DNA from: Paenibacillus allorhizosphaerae
GTDB taxonomy: Bacteria; Bacillota; Bacilli; Paenibacillales; NBRC-103111
Assembly: GCF_910594985.1 (NCBI RefSeq)
Contig: NZ_CAJVCE010000023.1
Coordinates: forward strand, 52,468 to 116,467
DNA length: 64,000 bases
Direction: 5' to 3'
The first letter of the stretch is position 1, and each line of letters begins with the position of its first letter. This document shows positions 51,357 to 60,371 of the stretch, piece after piece. The position numbers and the translations under genes were made by a program. The notes under the pieces were generated by a model. It was given only the letters and a program-made list of their open reading frames with translations. It had not been told where the DNA came from and did not search any database.

Positions 51357-52854
51357 CGTGTTTTCCTCCCCCTGTAGCGCAATGCATAATGTTTTCCTGG
51401 TTTGCTTCCGCCCGTGAAAACTCCCCGGTGATGCGACCTTCATGCATAACCAAAATACGGTCGCTCATCCCTAATACTTCGGGAAGCTCGGAGGAAATCA
51501 TAATGATGGCGACACCTTGTGAAACGAGCCCATTCATCAAATCGTAAATTTCTTTCTTGGCCCCGATGTCAACGCCCCGAGTAGGCTCGTCCAGAATGAG
51601 CACCTGCGGTTTGGTGGCCAGCCACTTGCCGATGACCACTTTCTGTTGGTTGCCGCCGCTTAAGGAGCCTACCTTTTGTTCCCCGTTCGACGTTTTAATC
51701 AAAAGCCGCCGAATTAAGTCCTCCGCCAATTCATCTTCCTTCTTGCGCTCCATGATCCCGAACCGGGATAAAGCATCGAGGTTGGGAAGCGCCAAATTTT
51801 CTCTGACGGATAAGGAAAGCAGAAGCCCCTCTCCCTTGCGATCCTCGGTGATCAGAGCAATGCCCGCTTGAATCGCGCCCATCGGATTTTTGATGACAAC
51901 CGGCTTGCCGTCGAGCGTGATCGTTCCTTTCTCGGCCGGTGTAACGCCGCAAATCGCTTTAGCCAGCTCGGTTCTTCCGGCACCCATCAGCCCGGCAATG
52001 CCTAAAATTTCTCCGCTTCGTACGTGAAATGAAATGTCTTTCAGTTTGCCCTTCTGCGATAAACCGCTAACTTGCATTTTGACTTGACCCGGCTCAAGCG
52101 CAACCTTGGGAAACCGGTCTTTAATTTCCCTGCCTACCATCATTTTGACAAGCCGATCCATCGAAGTATCCGCAATCCGTTCCGTCCCGACATATTGACC
52201 GTCGCGTAGCACCGTCACCCGATCGCACATGCGGAATATTTCTTCCATGCGGTGGGAAATATATACCATGCCGACTCCCCTAGTCTTTAAGCTTGCGATG
52301 ACTTCGAACAACGCATCGATTTCGCGGTCCGTAAGCGCTGCGGTAGGTTCATCCAGCACCAATATTTTCGTATCCATGGAAATAGCTTTTGCTATTTCTA
52401 TCATTTGCTGCTGCCCGACGGATAATTCATCCACCCGCATACTGGGATCGAGATCAAGCCCCAGCTGGCGCAAATATTTGCCGGCTTCGCTTCTCATTCG
52501 CTTCCAATGAATCCAGGGCGTCCGGCCCACCGTAAATTCACGGCCTAGAAAAATGTTTTCCATAATGCTTAAATGCGGAATAAGGTTAAGCTCCTGATGG
52601 ATAATGGCGATACCTAAACGCTGGGCTGCGGAAGGCGACGTAATGTCAACCGCCGAGTTCTCGATGAGAATGGTTCCTTGGTCCTTTCGGTGAATGCCGC
52701 CGACAATTTTCATCAGTGTCGACTTCCCCGCTCCGTTCTCCCCCATAAGCGCGTGAAGTTCCCCTTTGCGCAAATCGAATTTGACATCTTGGAGTACTTT
52801 AACGCCGGGGAAGCTCTTGCTGATGTCCTTCATTTCGAGCAATATATCGGACAC
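51346..52854 (-). CDS. rbsA: Ribose ABC transporter, tandem ATPase
   Basis: Duplicated ATPase of 502 residues. The first half has a full Walker A (GENGAGKSTLMKIV), signature LSVGQQQMIEIAKA and Walker B LVLDEPTAALT. The second has the degenerate GLMGAGRTELAK and LSGGNQQKVVIGKWL, as usual for sugar importers. Two GTG codons compete; the second (52854) lies 8 bases after AGGAGG, while the first overlaps that site. Coupled to rbsC. Confidence 0.93.
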   Translation of the reverse strand: MSDILLEMKDISKSFPGVKVLQDVKFDLRKGELHALMGENGAGKSTLMKIVGGIHRKDQGTILIENSAVDITSPSAAQRLGIAIIHQELNLIPHLSIMENIFLGREFTVGRTPWIHWKRMRSEAGKYLRQLGLDLDPSMRVDELSVGQQQMIEIAKAISMDTKILVLDEPTAALTDREIDALFEVIASLKTRGVGMVYISHRMEEIFRMCDRVTVLRDGQYVGTERIADTSMDRLVKMMVGREIKDRFPKVALEPGQVKMQVSGLSQKGKLKDISFHVRSGEILGIAGLMGAGRTELAKAICGVTPAEKGTITLDGKPVVIKNPMGAIQAGIALITEDRKGEGLLLSLSVRENLALPNLDALSRFGIMERKKEDELAEDLIRRLLIKTSNGEQKVGSLSGGNQQKVVIGKWLATKPQVLILDEPTRGVDIGAKKEIYDLMNGLVSQGVAIIMISSELPEVLGMSDRILVMHEGRITGEFSRAEANQENIMHCATGGGKHVVS

Positions 52855-52866
52855 ACCGTTCACCTC

Positions 52867-53262
52867 CTAAAAAATTACGCCCGACTCAAGAATAATATTG
52901 GCATATGGCGTACATTCGCCGGTGCGGATCACAGCTTTCGCCTGGTGGGTCAGCAATTTAAGCTCCTCGTGGCTCAGCGTTTGCTGCTCAATACCTGACA
53001 TGACCGATTGGATTTGACGATGAATGTCCGGATTGTTCGGCTCCGTTTCACGGGCGATATAATATGTTTCGATCTGCATTTCCTCCATCACGGTCATTAG
53101 TGTTTCCATAAAAGAAGGCGTTCCTTTCTTCAAAGCCAAATCGATCCGCCTTACATGACCGGGAATCGGCAGCCCGCTGTCGCAGATGACGATTTTGTCC
53201 GTGTGGCCGAGCTCGCTGATCGTTTGGGAAATCAAGCTGTTTAACGTTCCGATCCGTTTCAT
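52867..53262 (-). CDS. rbsD: D-ribose pyranase
   Basis: Protein of 131 residues with the family start GTLNSLISQTISELGHTDKI and the active-site region CDSGLPIPGHVRRIDLAL. It converts beta-pyranose to beta-furanose ribose so that RbsK can act. The start overlaps the rbsK stop by four bases (ATGA). Normal length. Confidence 0.95.
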   Translation of the reverse strand: MKRIGTLNSLISQTISELGHTDKIVICDSGLPIPGHVRRIDLALKKGTPSFMETLMTVMEEMQIETYYIARETEPNNPDIHRQIQSVMSGIEQQTLSHEELKLLTHQAKAVIRTGECTPYANIILESGVIF

Positions 53263-54203
53263 GATGTCCCCCCTTCCAATGATCGCGAGAATTGTTGCAG
53301 CTCTTGCAAGGTAGGCATGCCTTCCTGCGCCCCGAATTTCGTAACCGCTAACGCGGATACCCGGGAGGCGAATACGACCGCATCCTTCAAGGCAAAGCCT
53401 GACGCCAGCGCATAAGCCAGTCCCGCATTATACGAATCTCCGGCCCCCACCGTATCAACTACGGGAACTTTATGGCCCGGCAGTTTGCCGAATTCGCCGT
53501 CTTTTGTCAAAAAAGCGGAGCCGTCGGCCCCCAGCGTCGTTACGACGTTGCGGACGCCTTTGCTTCTCAGCACCGACATGGCCGCCTCCAGAGAACCAAG
53601 ATCCGCACCGACTTCATCCACTCCGGTGAGTACGGCGAGTTCCGTTCGATTCGGCGTCAAGTAATCGATCAGCGGGTACAAATCGTCCGGAAGCGGCTGT
53701 GCAGGAGCCGGATTCAATAAAATCGGTTTCCCGAAGGAACTTGCCTTTTGGATTGCATATTCAACGGTATCCATGGGAATTTCTAGTTGAAGCAAAATCA
53801 TATCTGCCGAATGCAGCACTTGCTCGTACCGGTCGACATCTTCGGGCCTCAATTGATGATTGGCTCCGGGAACGACTACGATGCAATTGTCCCCTTCTGC
53901 CAATAAAATGGAAGCGATGCCCGTTGCCGTATGCGGCACTTGCTTTACCGCGTCCCGCTGTACGCCGTTCCTTTCCAGGGATGACAACAGTTCCGGTCCG
54001 AAAACATCCGTCCCAACCGCTCCGATCAGCGTGCTATCTGCACCGAGCCTGGCAGCGGCAACCGCTTGGTTAGCTCCTTTCCCTCCCGGAAGAAATTGCG
54101 CTTTTTGACCCAGTATGGTTTCCCCGATGCGGGGAAATGTCGGCGCCTCTACGAGAATATCCATATTCAAGCTTCCGATCACAACGAGATTTGGTTTTTT
54201 CAT
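53259..54203 (-). CDS. rbsK: Ribokinase
   Basis: PfkB-type kinase of 314 residues. The N-terminal signature PGGKGANQAVAAARLGADST and the catalytic anion hole DTVGAGDSYNAGLAYALASG with the base Asp are intact. It makes ribose 5-phosphate from ribose and ATP in the cytosol. It overlaps rbsR and rbsD by four bases on each side, so the first three genes are tightly coupled. Confidence 0.95.
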   Translation of the reverse strand: MKKPNLVVIGSLNMDILVEAPTFPRIGETILGQKAQFLPGGKGANQAVAAARLGADSTLIGAVGTDVFGPELLSSLERNGVQRDAVKQVPHTATGIASILLAEGDNCIVVVPGANHQLRPEDVDRYEQVLHSADMILLQLEIPMDTVEYAIQKASSFGKPILLNPAPAQPLPDDLYPLIDYLTPNRTELAVLTGVDEVGADLGSLEAAMSVLRSKGVRNVVTTLGADGSAFLTKDGEFGKLPGHKVPVVDTVGAGDSYNAGLAYALASGFALKDAVVFASRVSALAVTKFGAQEGMPTLQELQQFSRSLEGGTS

Positions 54204-55204
54204 AGATGAACCCCCTTTTGCGTTGAGCGTCTCGGGATAAGCGTTACATCCAACTCATAGATTTCGTTCGTATCCAAGTTTCCTTCGATTTTCTTAATCA
54301 ATAAACGGGATACGGTCGCTCCCATTTCGTATATAGGCTGAGCAACCGTGGTCAATTCGGGCTCGGTGATTTCCGCCATTTGAATGCCGTCGAATCCGCA
54401 AACCTTCACTTGCTGCGGCACCAGGATTTGCATTCGGTGAAGTGCCTTCAGAGCCCCTACAGCCATAAGATCGTTACCTGCAAAAATCCCGTCGATATCC
54501 GGGTGTGTATGCAGCAGTTGTTCCGTCGCCTTCATCCCGCCATTGATTTGAAAGTTTCCGGATACCATCAAACTTGGACTGAACCAAGGCAAAGATTTGA
54601 CGGCATCTTCGTATCCTTTCATTCGCTCCTGTGCCGTGATTAAGTCCATCGGGCCATAAATATGGGCAATTTTTCGGCAGCCGGCTGCAAGCAAATGTTG
54701 GACGGCAAGCTGGGCGCCTTCGCGGTTTTTGGAGCGGACTACGCTGCAGCTATGATTGTCGGGACCCCGGTCCAGGCAGACGATCGGAATGCCGCTTTGA
54801 TTCATTTGTACCGCATCATCCCGGTTTAACGTGTTGGAAGCAAATATGATCCCGTCGATGTATTTCTTTTTGAGCAGCTCGATGTAGGTTCGTTCTTTGA
54901 CGCCCTGATCGTCGGAGTTGCCAAAAATAACGGTATACCCGTACGTGGATGCAACATCTTCCACGGCCCTTGCGAGCTCCGGAAAAAAGGGGTTGGAAAT
55001 ATCCGGAAGTATAAGCGCGATCGTTTTCGTTTGTTTACCCGCCAATCCCCGCGCTACGGAACTCGGCTCATATTTCAAAGTCTCAATTGCCTTTTTAATT
55101 TTATGCTCCGTATCGACGTTGACATATCCCGTTTTGTTTAAGTAACGCGATATGGTCGCAACGGAAACTCCTGCCAATTTGGCAACATCGCGAATCGTAG
55201 CCAT
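54200..55204 (-). CDS. rbsR: Ribose operon repressor, LacI family
   Basis: Regulator of 334 residues with the LacI helix-turn-helix (TIRDVAKLAGVSVATISRYL), hinge (YEPSSVARGLAG) and a periplasmic-binding-protein-like sensor domain. It should repress the operon until ribose, or a phosphorylated derivative, binds. It is the first gene of the operon as in Bacillus subtilis and would be autoregulated through two GGTACC-centred boxes upstream. Confidence 0.92.
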   Translation of the reverse strand: MATIRDVAKLAGVSVATISRYLNKTGYVNVDTEHKIKKAIETLKYEPSSVARGLAGKQTKTIALILPDISNPFFPELARAVEDVASTYGYTVIFGNSDDQGVKERTYIELLKKKYIDGIIFASNTLNRDDAVQMNQSGIPIVCLDRGPDNHSCSVVRSKNREGAQLAVQHLLAAGCRKIAHIYGPMDLITAQERMKGYEDAVKSLPWFSPSLMVSGNFQINGGMKATEQLLHTHPDIDGIFAGNDLMAVGALKALHRMQILVPQQVKVCGFDGIQMAEITEPELTTVAQPIYEMGATVSRLLIKKIEGNLDTNEIYELDVTLIPRRSTQKGVHL

Positions 55205-55230
55205 ATATTCTCCTCACTCGATTCATCGTC

Positions 55231-55326
55231 ATTATAAGAAAACGGTACCATAGACATTCCAAGCACATATATTTTGGTAAAAACAGATATACTGTACTTA
55301 TCAACAGTCGAATGTGGTACCGGTTA
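55231..55326 (-). promoter_or_regulatory. Ribose operon promoter and paired RbsR operators
   Basis: A TATAAT (55231-55236, minus strand) lies next to an operator-like box ATGGTACCGTTTT (core GGTACC at 55244-55249). A second box TGTGGTACCGGTTA has its core at 55316-55321. The two cores are 72 bp apart, about seven helical turns, so looping by one tetramer or two dimers is plausible. A convincing -35 was not found. Confidence 0.6.
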
Positions 55327-55477
55327 CACATAAAATATAAATCGAAATAAGGATTTAGTCAACTCCTATTTTGTCGAAAAAGATCGCATTTATACGACTA
55401 AGAACATCTTGTGCCACTATAATGCGATACATAATACGAATATCGGCAATAAAAAAGCGAACGTTATTTTGCATACA

Positions 55478-55524
55478 AAAAGACGCTTCCGTCCCCACCT
55501 GAAATGTGGTTTAGGAGGCGTCTT
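55478..55524 (-). terminator. Terminator of the O-methyltransferase gene
   Basis: Stem AAAGACGC-TCC/GGA-GCGTCTTT around a long loop, with TTTTTG on the minus strand, 61 bases after the stop codon. Confidence 0.72.
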
Positions 55525-55584
55525 TCTGTGTTTTCCAGGACTATCTCCTTCAGTTATCCCTTTTTGGGACAGCCTCTTCCCGGC

Positions 55585-56256
55585 TCAGCCGTTTACGATG
55601 CCAATGACAAAGCCATCATATCCTTTGCTGCCGACGGTTTGGATAGCCGTAGCGGTAATTGTCGGGTATTGGGCCATCAGGTCATAAAATTTTCTCACCC
55701 CTTGTACACGCGGGTCGGTACTATGTTCCTGAATAATTTCCCCTTCGCGAACGACATTATCGCCGATAATTACCGTTCCCGGGCGGGAAAAGCGAAGCGC
55801 CCACTGAAGATAGCCGGGATTGTTCGGCTTATCCGCATCGATAAAAATGAGATCAAATGCGTCGGGATGCTCATTTTCCAGCAAAGCCAACTGATCTAAT
55901 GCAGCTCCGTTTCGGATTTCCACCAAATGATGGACATCTGCGAGTGAAATATTGGATCGAGCCACTGCGGCAAAGCCGGGATCCAGTTCGATCGTAATCA
56001 AACGGCCATCTTCAGGAAGCGCTCTGGCGAGCCAAATGGTGCTGTACCCTCCCAACGTTCCGATTTCGAGTATTCGCTTGGCGCGCTGCATTTTAGCCCA
56101 AATGTGCAATAGTTTGCCTTGATTCGGGGATACATCGATCGCCGGAAGACCTGCTCTTCGATTCGCCGCCAACGCTTCTTCCAGAACAGAATCGTAAGGA
56201 TGGAGGCGCTCCGTAATGTATGCATCGACCTTGCTCCAAATTTCGGACTGAGTCAT
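55585..56256 (-). CDS. SAM-dependent O-methyltransferase (class I, catechol type)
   Basis: Enzyme of 223 residues. The SAM-binding motif ILEIGTLGGYSTIWLARALP, the motif-II region LITIELDPGFAAVARSNISL and the metal-binding FDLIFIDADKPNNPGYLQWA (Asp-Ala-Asp) match the cation-dependent O-methyltransferases acting on catechols and hydroxylated aromatics. The ATG at 56256 lies 9 bases behind GGGAG; a GTG three codons earlier is too close. Divergent from a LysR regulator that probably controls it. Confidence 0.88.
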   Translation of the reverse strand: MTQSEIWSKVDAYITERLHPYDSVLEEALAANRRAGLPAIDVSPNQGKLLHIWAKMQRAKRILEIGTLGGYSTIWLARALPEDGRLITIELDPGFAAVARSNISLADVHHLVEIRNGAALDQLALLENEHPDAFDLIFIDADKPNNPGYLQWALRFSRPGTVIIGDNVVREGEIIQEHSTDPRVQGVRKFYDLMAQYPTITATAIQTVGSKGYDGFVIGIVNG

Positions 56257-56386
56257 TTCGATCACTACTCCCTATCGTCATTTGAACTTCTAATTTCAGT
56301 TTAAATGAATTACAATCATAAATATAATATATATTTTTACGAAACCTATATATTTAAAGTATGATTTAGTGAACAGGAGCTGGACT

Positions 56387-57313
56387 ATGAATTTGCATGC
56401 TTTGCGTTTATTCCATGTGATCGCCGCAACCGGAAGCGTAACTCGCGCCTCGGAAATGTTAAATATTAGCCAACCCGCGATTACGGCTCAAGTCAAAAAA
56501 TTCGAAAAGGAATTATCCCTTACGCTGCTAAAGCCTAAAGGCCGAGGAATCGCGCTGACGGCAGCAGGAGAAACGATAGCCATGCTGGCAAATAGGCTTT
56601 TTGCCGTAGAGCAGCAAATCGAGCAGTACGCCCAAGATTACGCCGCGGGCACGAAGGGGCACATCCAAATCGCCGCCACCTATTTGCCTGCCCATTTCCT
56701 GATGCCTACGTGGATCGCCAAATTTAAGCGGCAGTTCGAACAAGTAGAAATGGACATTACGACGACCAATTCCAGTGACGCGCTCAAAAAGCTGCTGCAC
56801 GCCGAGGTCGATTTGGCGATCTACGGCGGCTTGCCCGAAGAATACCCGGACACGATTGCCACAGAGCATTTATTTCAGGATGAGCTATGGTTTGTGGTCG
56901 CGCCGAGCAACCGATACGCGAATCAAAATATATCGCTGATTGACATGATGAAGGAACCGTTTGTGATGCGAGAAGAAGGGAGCTCCACACGCGAGAGATT
57001 ATTGGCTTTATGCCGGACGTACAATGCACCCTCGCCTAAAATCACTTTGCAATTCAATGGTTTGCACGAAGCGATTCAGGCCGTTGTGGCCGGGTATGGG
57101 GCCAATTTTGTGTCTTCACTGGTTGTTCGGGAGTATGTGGAGCGCGGAGAGCTATGCCGTGTGCATGTACAAGGTATTCATCTGCAAAATACGATCGCCA
57201 TCTGTACGCGTAAAAATGAACCGTTATCTGCTGCTGCGAGCAACCTTATCGAAATGATTCGTCACCATCGTTTAACTCTCCGCTCTGTTGACAATAATTC
57301 AAGTATTACATAA
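56387..57313 (+). CDS. LysR-family transcriptional regulator
   Basis: Protein of 308 residues. N-terminal helix-turn-helix (LRLFHVIAATGSVTRASEML; NISQPAITAQVKKFEKELSL) and a substrate-binding domain from residue 90 on. CAGGAG precedes the ATG at 56387. It is divergent from the O-methyltransferase gene across 130 AT-rich bases, the classic LysR arrangement. A methylated or phenolic compound is a plausible inducer (inference). Confidence 0.87.
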   Translation: MNLHALRLFHVIAATGSVTRASEMLNISQPAITAQVKKFEKELSLTLLKPKGRGIALTAAGETIAMLANRLFAVEQQIEQYAQDYAAGTKGHIQIAATYLPAHFLMPTWIAKFKRQFEQVEMDITTTNSSDALKKLLHAEVDLAIYGGLPEEYPDTIATEHLFQDELWFVVAPSNRYANQNISLIDMMKEPFVMREEGSSTRERLLALCRTYNAPSPKITLQFNGLHEAIQAVVAGYGANFVSSLVVREYVERGELCRVHVQGIHLQNTIAICTRKNEPLSAAASNLIEMIRHHRLTLRSVDNNSSIT

Positions 57314-57329
57314 CAGAATGGAAGATATT

Positions 57330-57809
57330 ATGGAAACGGTTATTCTGAGTTCTGTTTGGATGATTACGGCTATTCTTCTGGTGCTTTTCATCAAACCCAA
57401 AAAGTGGATCGATGCTCAAGTAAGTTTTTTATTCATGCAAGTCCCCAGCTGGCTTATCGGGGCTATAGTCGTTCAAGGTGGATTGATTGAATACCCTGTA
57501 GGATTCCTCAGTATGGCTTACAAAGCAAGTTTCACTTTTGAATTTTTCGTCTTTCCTGCTGTGAGTGCGATCTTTAATGTTCATTTCCCTAGAGATAAAT
57601 CATTGTTCATAAAAATCATCTACATTCTAAGCTTTCCAGCGGTAATTACAATCATTGAAGTCCATTTAGAGAAGTACACACAATTGATAAAATACTTAAA
57701 CTGGACATGGTATTTGAGTTTCATCTCCATAACCATTACTTTATTATTATCATACGGGTACTATCGATGGTTTTTTAAAAAAATCAAGAAAATATACGTT
57801 CGTCATTAG
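57330..57809 (+). CDS. CBO0543-family membrane protein
   Basis: Protein of 159 residues with about five hydrophobic helices, beginning METVILSSVWMITAILLVLF. The sequence SFTFEFFVFPAVSAIFNVHF and the end TWYLSFISITITLLLSYGYY fit the CBO0543 family of clostridial and Bacillales membrane proteins of unknown role. Two start codons are possible (57318 or 57330); the second has GGAAG five bases ahead. It is more AT-rich than its neighbours. Confidence 0.72.
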   Translation: METVILSSVWMITAILLVLFIKPKKWIDAQVSFLFMQVPSWLIGAIVVQGGLIEYPVGFLSMAYKASFTFEFFVFPAVSAIFNVHFPRDKSLFIKIIYILSFPAVITIIEVHLEKYTQLIKYLNWTWYLSFISITITLLLSYGYYRWFFKKIKKIYVRH

Positions 57810-58150
57810 CGTTCGGTCTGAGTATAACTTTCAGTTATTATTCAGGTTAAATTCATATTAATTTTGTACAATTGTAGTACTCCTCTCCTCCCTACGGCAG
57901 TATGTGTTACCCATTCGCCGGGGCAAAGGCGTATATTAGGTCATTGCTGTTCCTGTTCCCGCGGCTTCAGCGGTTAAGGAGAGGATCGAAGGCGTATGCC
58001 ACCCGCGTCATAAGCGGTGGCAAACCTTAAGCAACCTTGGTAAGCGTTATCCCGGCGTCCGTCATTACTTTTTTAAAAAAACGCCCCCGCCAACAATCAG
58101 CAGGAGCCGCGAACATCACGTTTGGTTGTATACTGCACGTCGGATTAGCA
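57810..58150. other. Intergenic region with a stable nested hairpin
   Basis: No gene recognised. At 57974-58030 an outer pair TTAAGG/CCTTAA encloses TGCCACC-CGC/GCG-GTGGCA with a 7-base loop. It might be a structured RNA element or a degenerate repeat. No known riboswitch consensus was recognised. Confidence 0.35.
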
Positions 58151-58726
58151 TCACTTTTGCAACTCGTATCGCAGTATGACGTTTCCAGACTTAAAGGCCG
58201 TCGTTTCTTTCAGTGTAAGACCGAATCGGTCAACTTCTTTAAATAATGATTTTCCTCTGCCCGCAACGACAGGCGTGACGATAAGCACGTATTCGTCGAT
58301 CAATGCATCGCTTGCAAGCTGCTGCACGATCGAGCCGCTGCCCATGATCAGAATGCCGGCCCCTTCTTCCGCCTTCAACCTCCTGACCACTTCGCTAGGC
58401 TTATCGTCGAACAGCTTCGTATTGGCCCAAGAAGATTGTTTCCGTTTGCGCGAAAAGACAACCTTCGTCATATGGGTCAGTTCTTCGGCGATCGCCTTCA
58501 TCTCTTTGGGCGCTTGGGGATTACTCAACATGGGTGCCCAGTGAGATTCAAACCCCCGGTAGGTGATTCCGCCCAGAATGAGCGTATCCATCTGTCCGTC
58601 ACCGGAACGCACCGCTTTGTCCACTTCAGGATCAGGGACGAACCAATCCATTCCGAAGGCGGCGTCGTTCAAACTAGCAAAATAGCCGTCGATAGAAACT
58701 CTGTTCAACATAGTGATTTTTCGCAT
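58151..58726 (-). CDS. Dihydrofolate-reductase-fold protein (RibD C-terminal domain type)
   Basis: Protein of 191 residues. MLNRVSIDGYFASLNDAAFG at the N-terminus, the central TLILGGITYRGFESHWAPML and the cofactor-contact GILIMGSGSIVQQLASDALI mark the RibD-C/DHFR-like family, which binds NADPH. Family members are often named dihydrofolate reductase but their substrates are unknown. The ATG at 58726 follows AAGGAG. It lies 79 bases downstream of an AraC regulator on the same strand. Confidence 0.85.
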   Translation of the reverse strand: MRKITMLNRVSIDGYFASLNDAAFGMDWFVPDPEVDKAVRSGDGQMDTLILGGITYRGFESHWAPMLSNPQAPKEMKAIAEELTHMTKVVFSRKRKQSSWANTKLFDDKPSEVVRRLKAEEGAGILIMGSGSIVQQLASDALIDEYVLIVTPVVAGRGKSLFKEVDRFGLTLKETTAFKSGNVILRYELQK

Positions 58727-58805
58727 GTCCTGATCGCTCCTTATATGCTTGGATACATCCATCGTAAGGGAGCGACCGGATAAATAATTGTACAATCCCG
58801 TCGAT

Positions 58806-59642
58806 CTAGGCTAAATACGAGGCGCCTATCTCATCGTGATGAAACTGGTTGACCTTTTGGGAAACGCTCTTTGGCGTAACCCCGGAGAACTGTTTCATAT
58901 CGCGAATAAAATGCGATTGATCGTGGAAATGAAGCGCATGAGCCACGTCGCTCAGCCGATCATATTCGCCGGTATCCATGAGCCTGATCGCTTCATTAAA
59001 CCGTCTCACCCGAATATAAAATTGAGGCGTTACGCCAACGGTTTGCATAAACCTTTTTTGAAATGGACGCTCCGATATATGCAAATGCTCGAGCAAATCT
59101 TTCACGGTAACCAAGCGGATATTTCTTTGGATAAAATGCAAGCTTTCTTCAATCAACAGATCCCGAGGCAGAGCTTGCCCGAGCTTTTCAAGTAAAAATC
59201 CGGAAAGAAGTGCTGCGCATTCCTGACCATCCTTGGTGTTAACCAATGCAGCGTTAAGCGCTTCTGCCGCGAAGTCCGCATACCACCTGTTGGCATTGGT
59301 CATCATGGATGCCTCAAGGCCGAACAGCGTCTTTAGAGCATGGGGCTTCAGAACGGCTTGCACCGAAACGAACGGCCCGTTGATGAAATTCATTACGGCA
59401 AGCTCGGTAATCTGTCCGTGGAGAAACAAAGTCGGCATATGTACGATACGCCCGGAATCAGTGACTATGCACTTGATCGCCGTTCGCCCATAACTATGTT
59501 GAAATACAAGCCCCGGCAAGCCATTCGGACATACTTTTATCGCCATGGCTTCCGAACCCGCGTATTCGGCGATCCGAAAATACTCGACATCGCTGCGAAG
59601 TTCCTCTATAGGCGGAACCGTCGTAAATGCAATGGATCTCAT
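58806..59642 (-). CDS. AraC-family regulator
   Basis: Protein of 278 residues with a DUF6597-like sensor part (GLPGLVFQHSYGRTAIKCIV) and a C-terminal double helix-turn-helix ending SHFIRDMKQFSGVTPKSVSQ. Two start codons fit; the ATG at 59642 has AAGGGG 9 bases upstream, the other (59651) lies against the site. Directly upstream of the RibD-like reductase gene, which it probably activates. Confidence 0.83.
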   Translation of the reverse strand: MRSIAFTTVPPIEELRSDVEYFRIAEYAGSEAMAIKVCPNGLPGLVFQHSYGRTAIKCIVTDSGRIVHMPTLFLHGQITELAVMNFINGPFVSVQAVLKPHALKTLFGLEASMMTNANRWYADFAAEALNAALVNTKDGQECAALLSGFLLEKLGQALPRDLLIEESLHFIQRNIRLVTVKDLLEHLHISERPFQKRFMQTVGVTPQFYIRVRRFNEAIRLMDTGEYDRLSDVAHALHFHDQSHFIRDMKQFSGVTPKSVSQKVNQFHHDEIGASYLA

Positions 59643-59887
59643 GTAAACCATTCCCCTTCCTCTTCATTATTTACCACATGGCAGCACGAAAATCCTTTTC
59701 GCTTGCAGCTAAAAGCTCGTACTATATCCAATTGGTTCGGACGGGGAGGCCATCAACGGCATTGACGTGTAGAGGATCGTGGTCAATGTGGTCATAGAAG
59801 CCAGTAATCCCTTAACCAGGTTTACCGGCTTCGTAACCTTCCTGATTACATGCTCCAAAAGGCGAAACACTCATTGCTAAAAAAAGT
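59643..59887. other. Intergenic, nothing recognised
   Basis: Together with the next entry this is a 473-bp gap. No gene or strong promoter was seen in this part. Confidence 0.3.
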
Positions 59888-60034
59888 TTACCAGTGACGA
59901 CAACGCACTACTAATTTGTCGCCAGGGTATATAATAATAGTTTTATTACGACCGGGCTGGCTACTATTATTACGACAACGAACATCCAACCTATCGTCTG
60001 GCTTTAAAGTAATACTAGTACGACGCCCCTGCAA
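59888..60034 (-). CDS. Possible 48-residue basic protein with an internal duplication
   Basis: The frame opens at a TTG (60034). It contains two related halves: SITLKPDDRLDVRCRNN and TIIIYPGDKLVVRCRHW, which share I, P, D, L, V, R, C and R at matching positions. The repetition argues that this is or was a real protein. There is no clear ribosome site, and the true start may be lost. Family unknown. Confidence 0.38.
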   Translation of the reverse strand: MQGRRTSITLKPDDRLDVRCRNNSSQPGRNKTIIIYPGDKLVVRCRHW

Positions 60035-60115
60035 AACTTTGACATTCTAACTGTTTAGATGTCGTGGTAGTAAAGTACATTTTCAATAGTTCCACGCTTC
60101 GCTTATCCGTATCAT

Positions 60116-60367
60116 TTAGTCCCTAGGGTAATCCACCTTCATAATATCCATAAATGCAACCTTGATCGTCTCGCCGTGCCGCCCAACATGAACTTTACCT
60201 GTGCGCGAATCCATTTCCACAATCATGCCCCTCACCGGTTGTTCCTCTCCCCATACGGTTAAGACAATTTCAGATTTCTCATGCTCCGCTTCGCTGAGTT
60301 GATTGCCGATCTCCTCTAACACAAATTCATCTCGCGTCGGTCGTTTTGCTGCTTTTGGTTTTCCCAT
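60116..60367 (-). CDS. YolD-like protein
   Basis: Protein of 83 residues. The segment EIVLTVWGEEQPVRGMIVEM and DSRTGKVHVGRHGETIKVAF, IMKVD match the beta-barrel part of YolD-like proteins that accompany Y-family polymerases. The usual N-terminal ...WESSRMMLPEH stretch is not here; it stands at the start of the preceding gene instead. GGGAGC precedes the ATG. Last gene of the SOS operon. Confidence 0.8.
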   Translation of the reverse strand: MGKPKAAKRPTRDEFVLEEIGNQLSEAEHEKSEIVLTVWGEEQPVRGMIVEMDSRTGKVHVGRHGETIKVAFMDIMKVDYPRD

Positions 60368-60371
60368 GATA

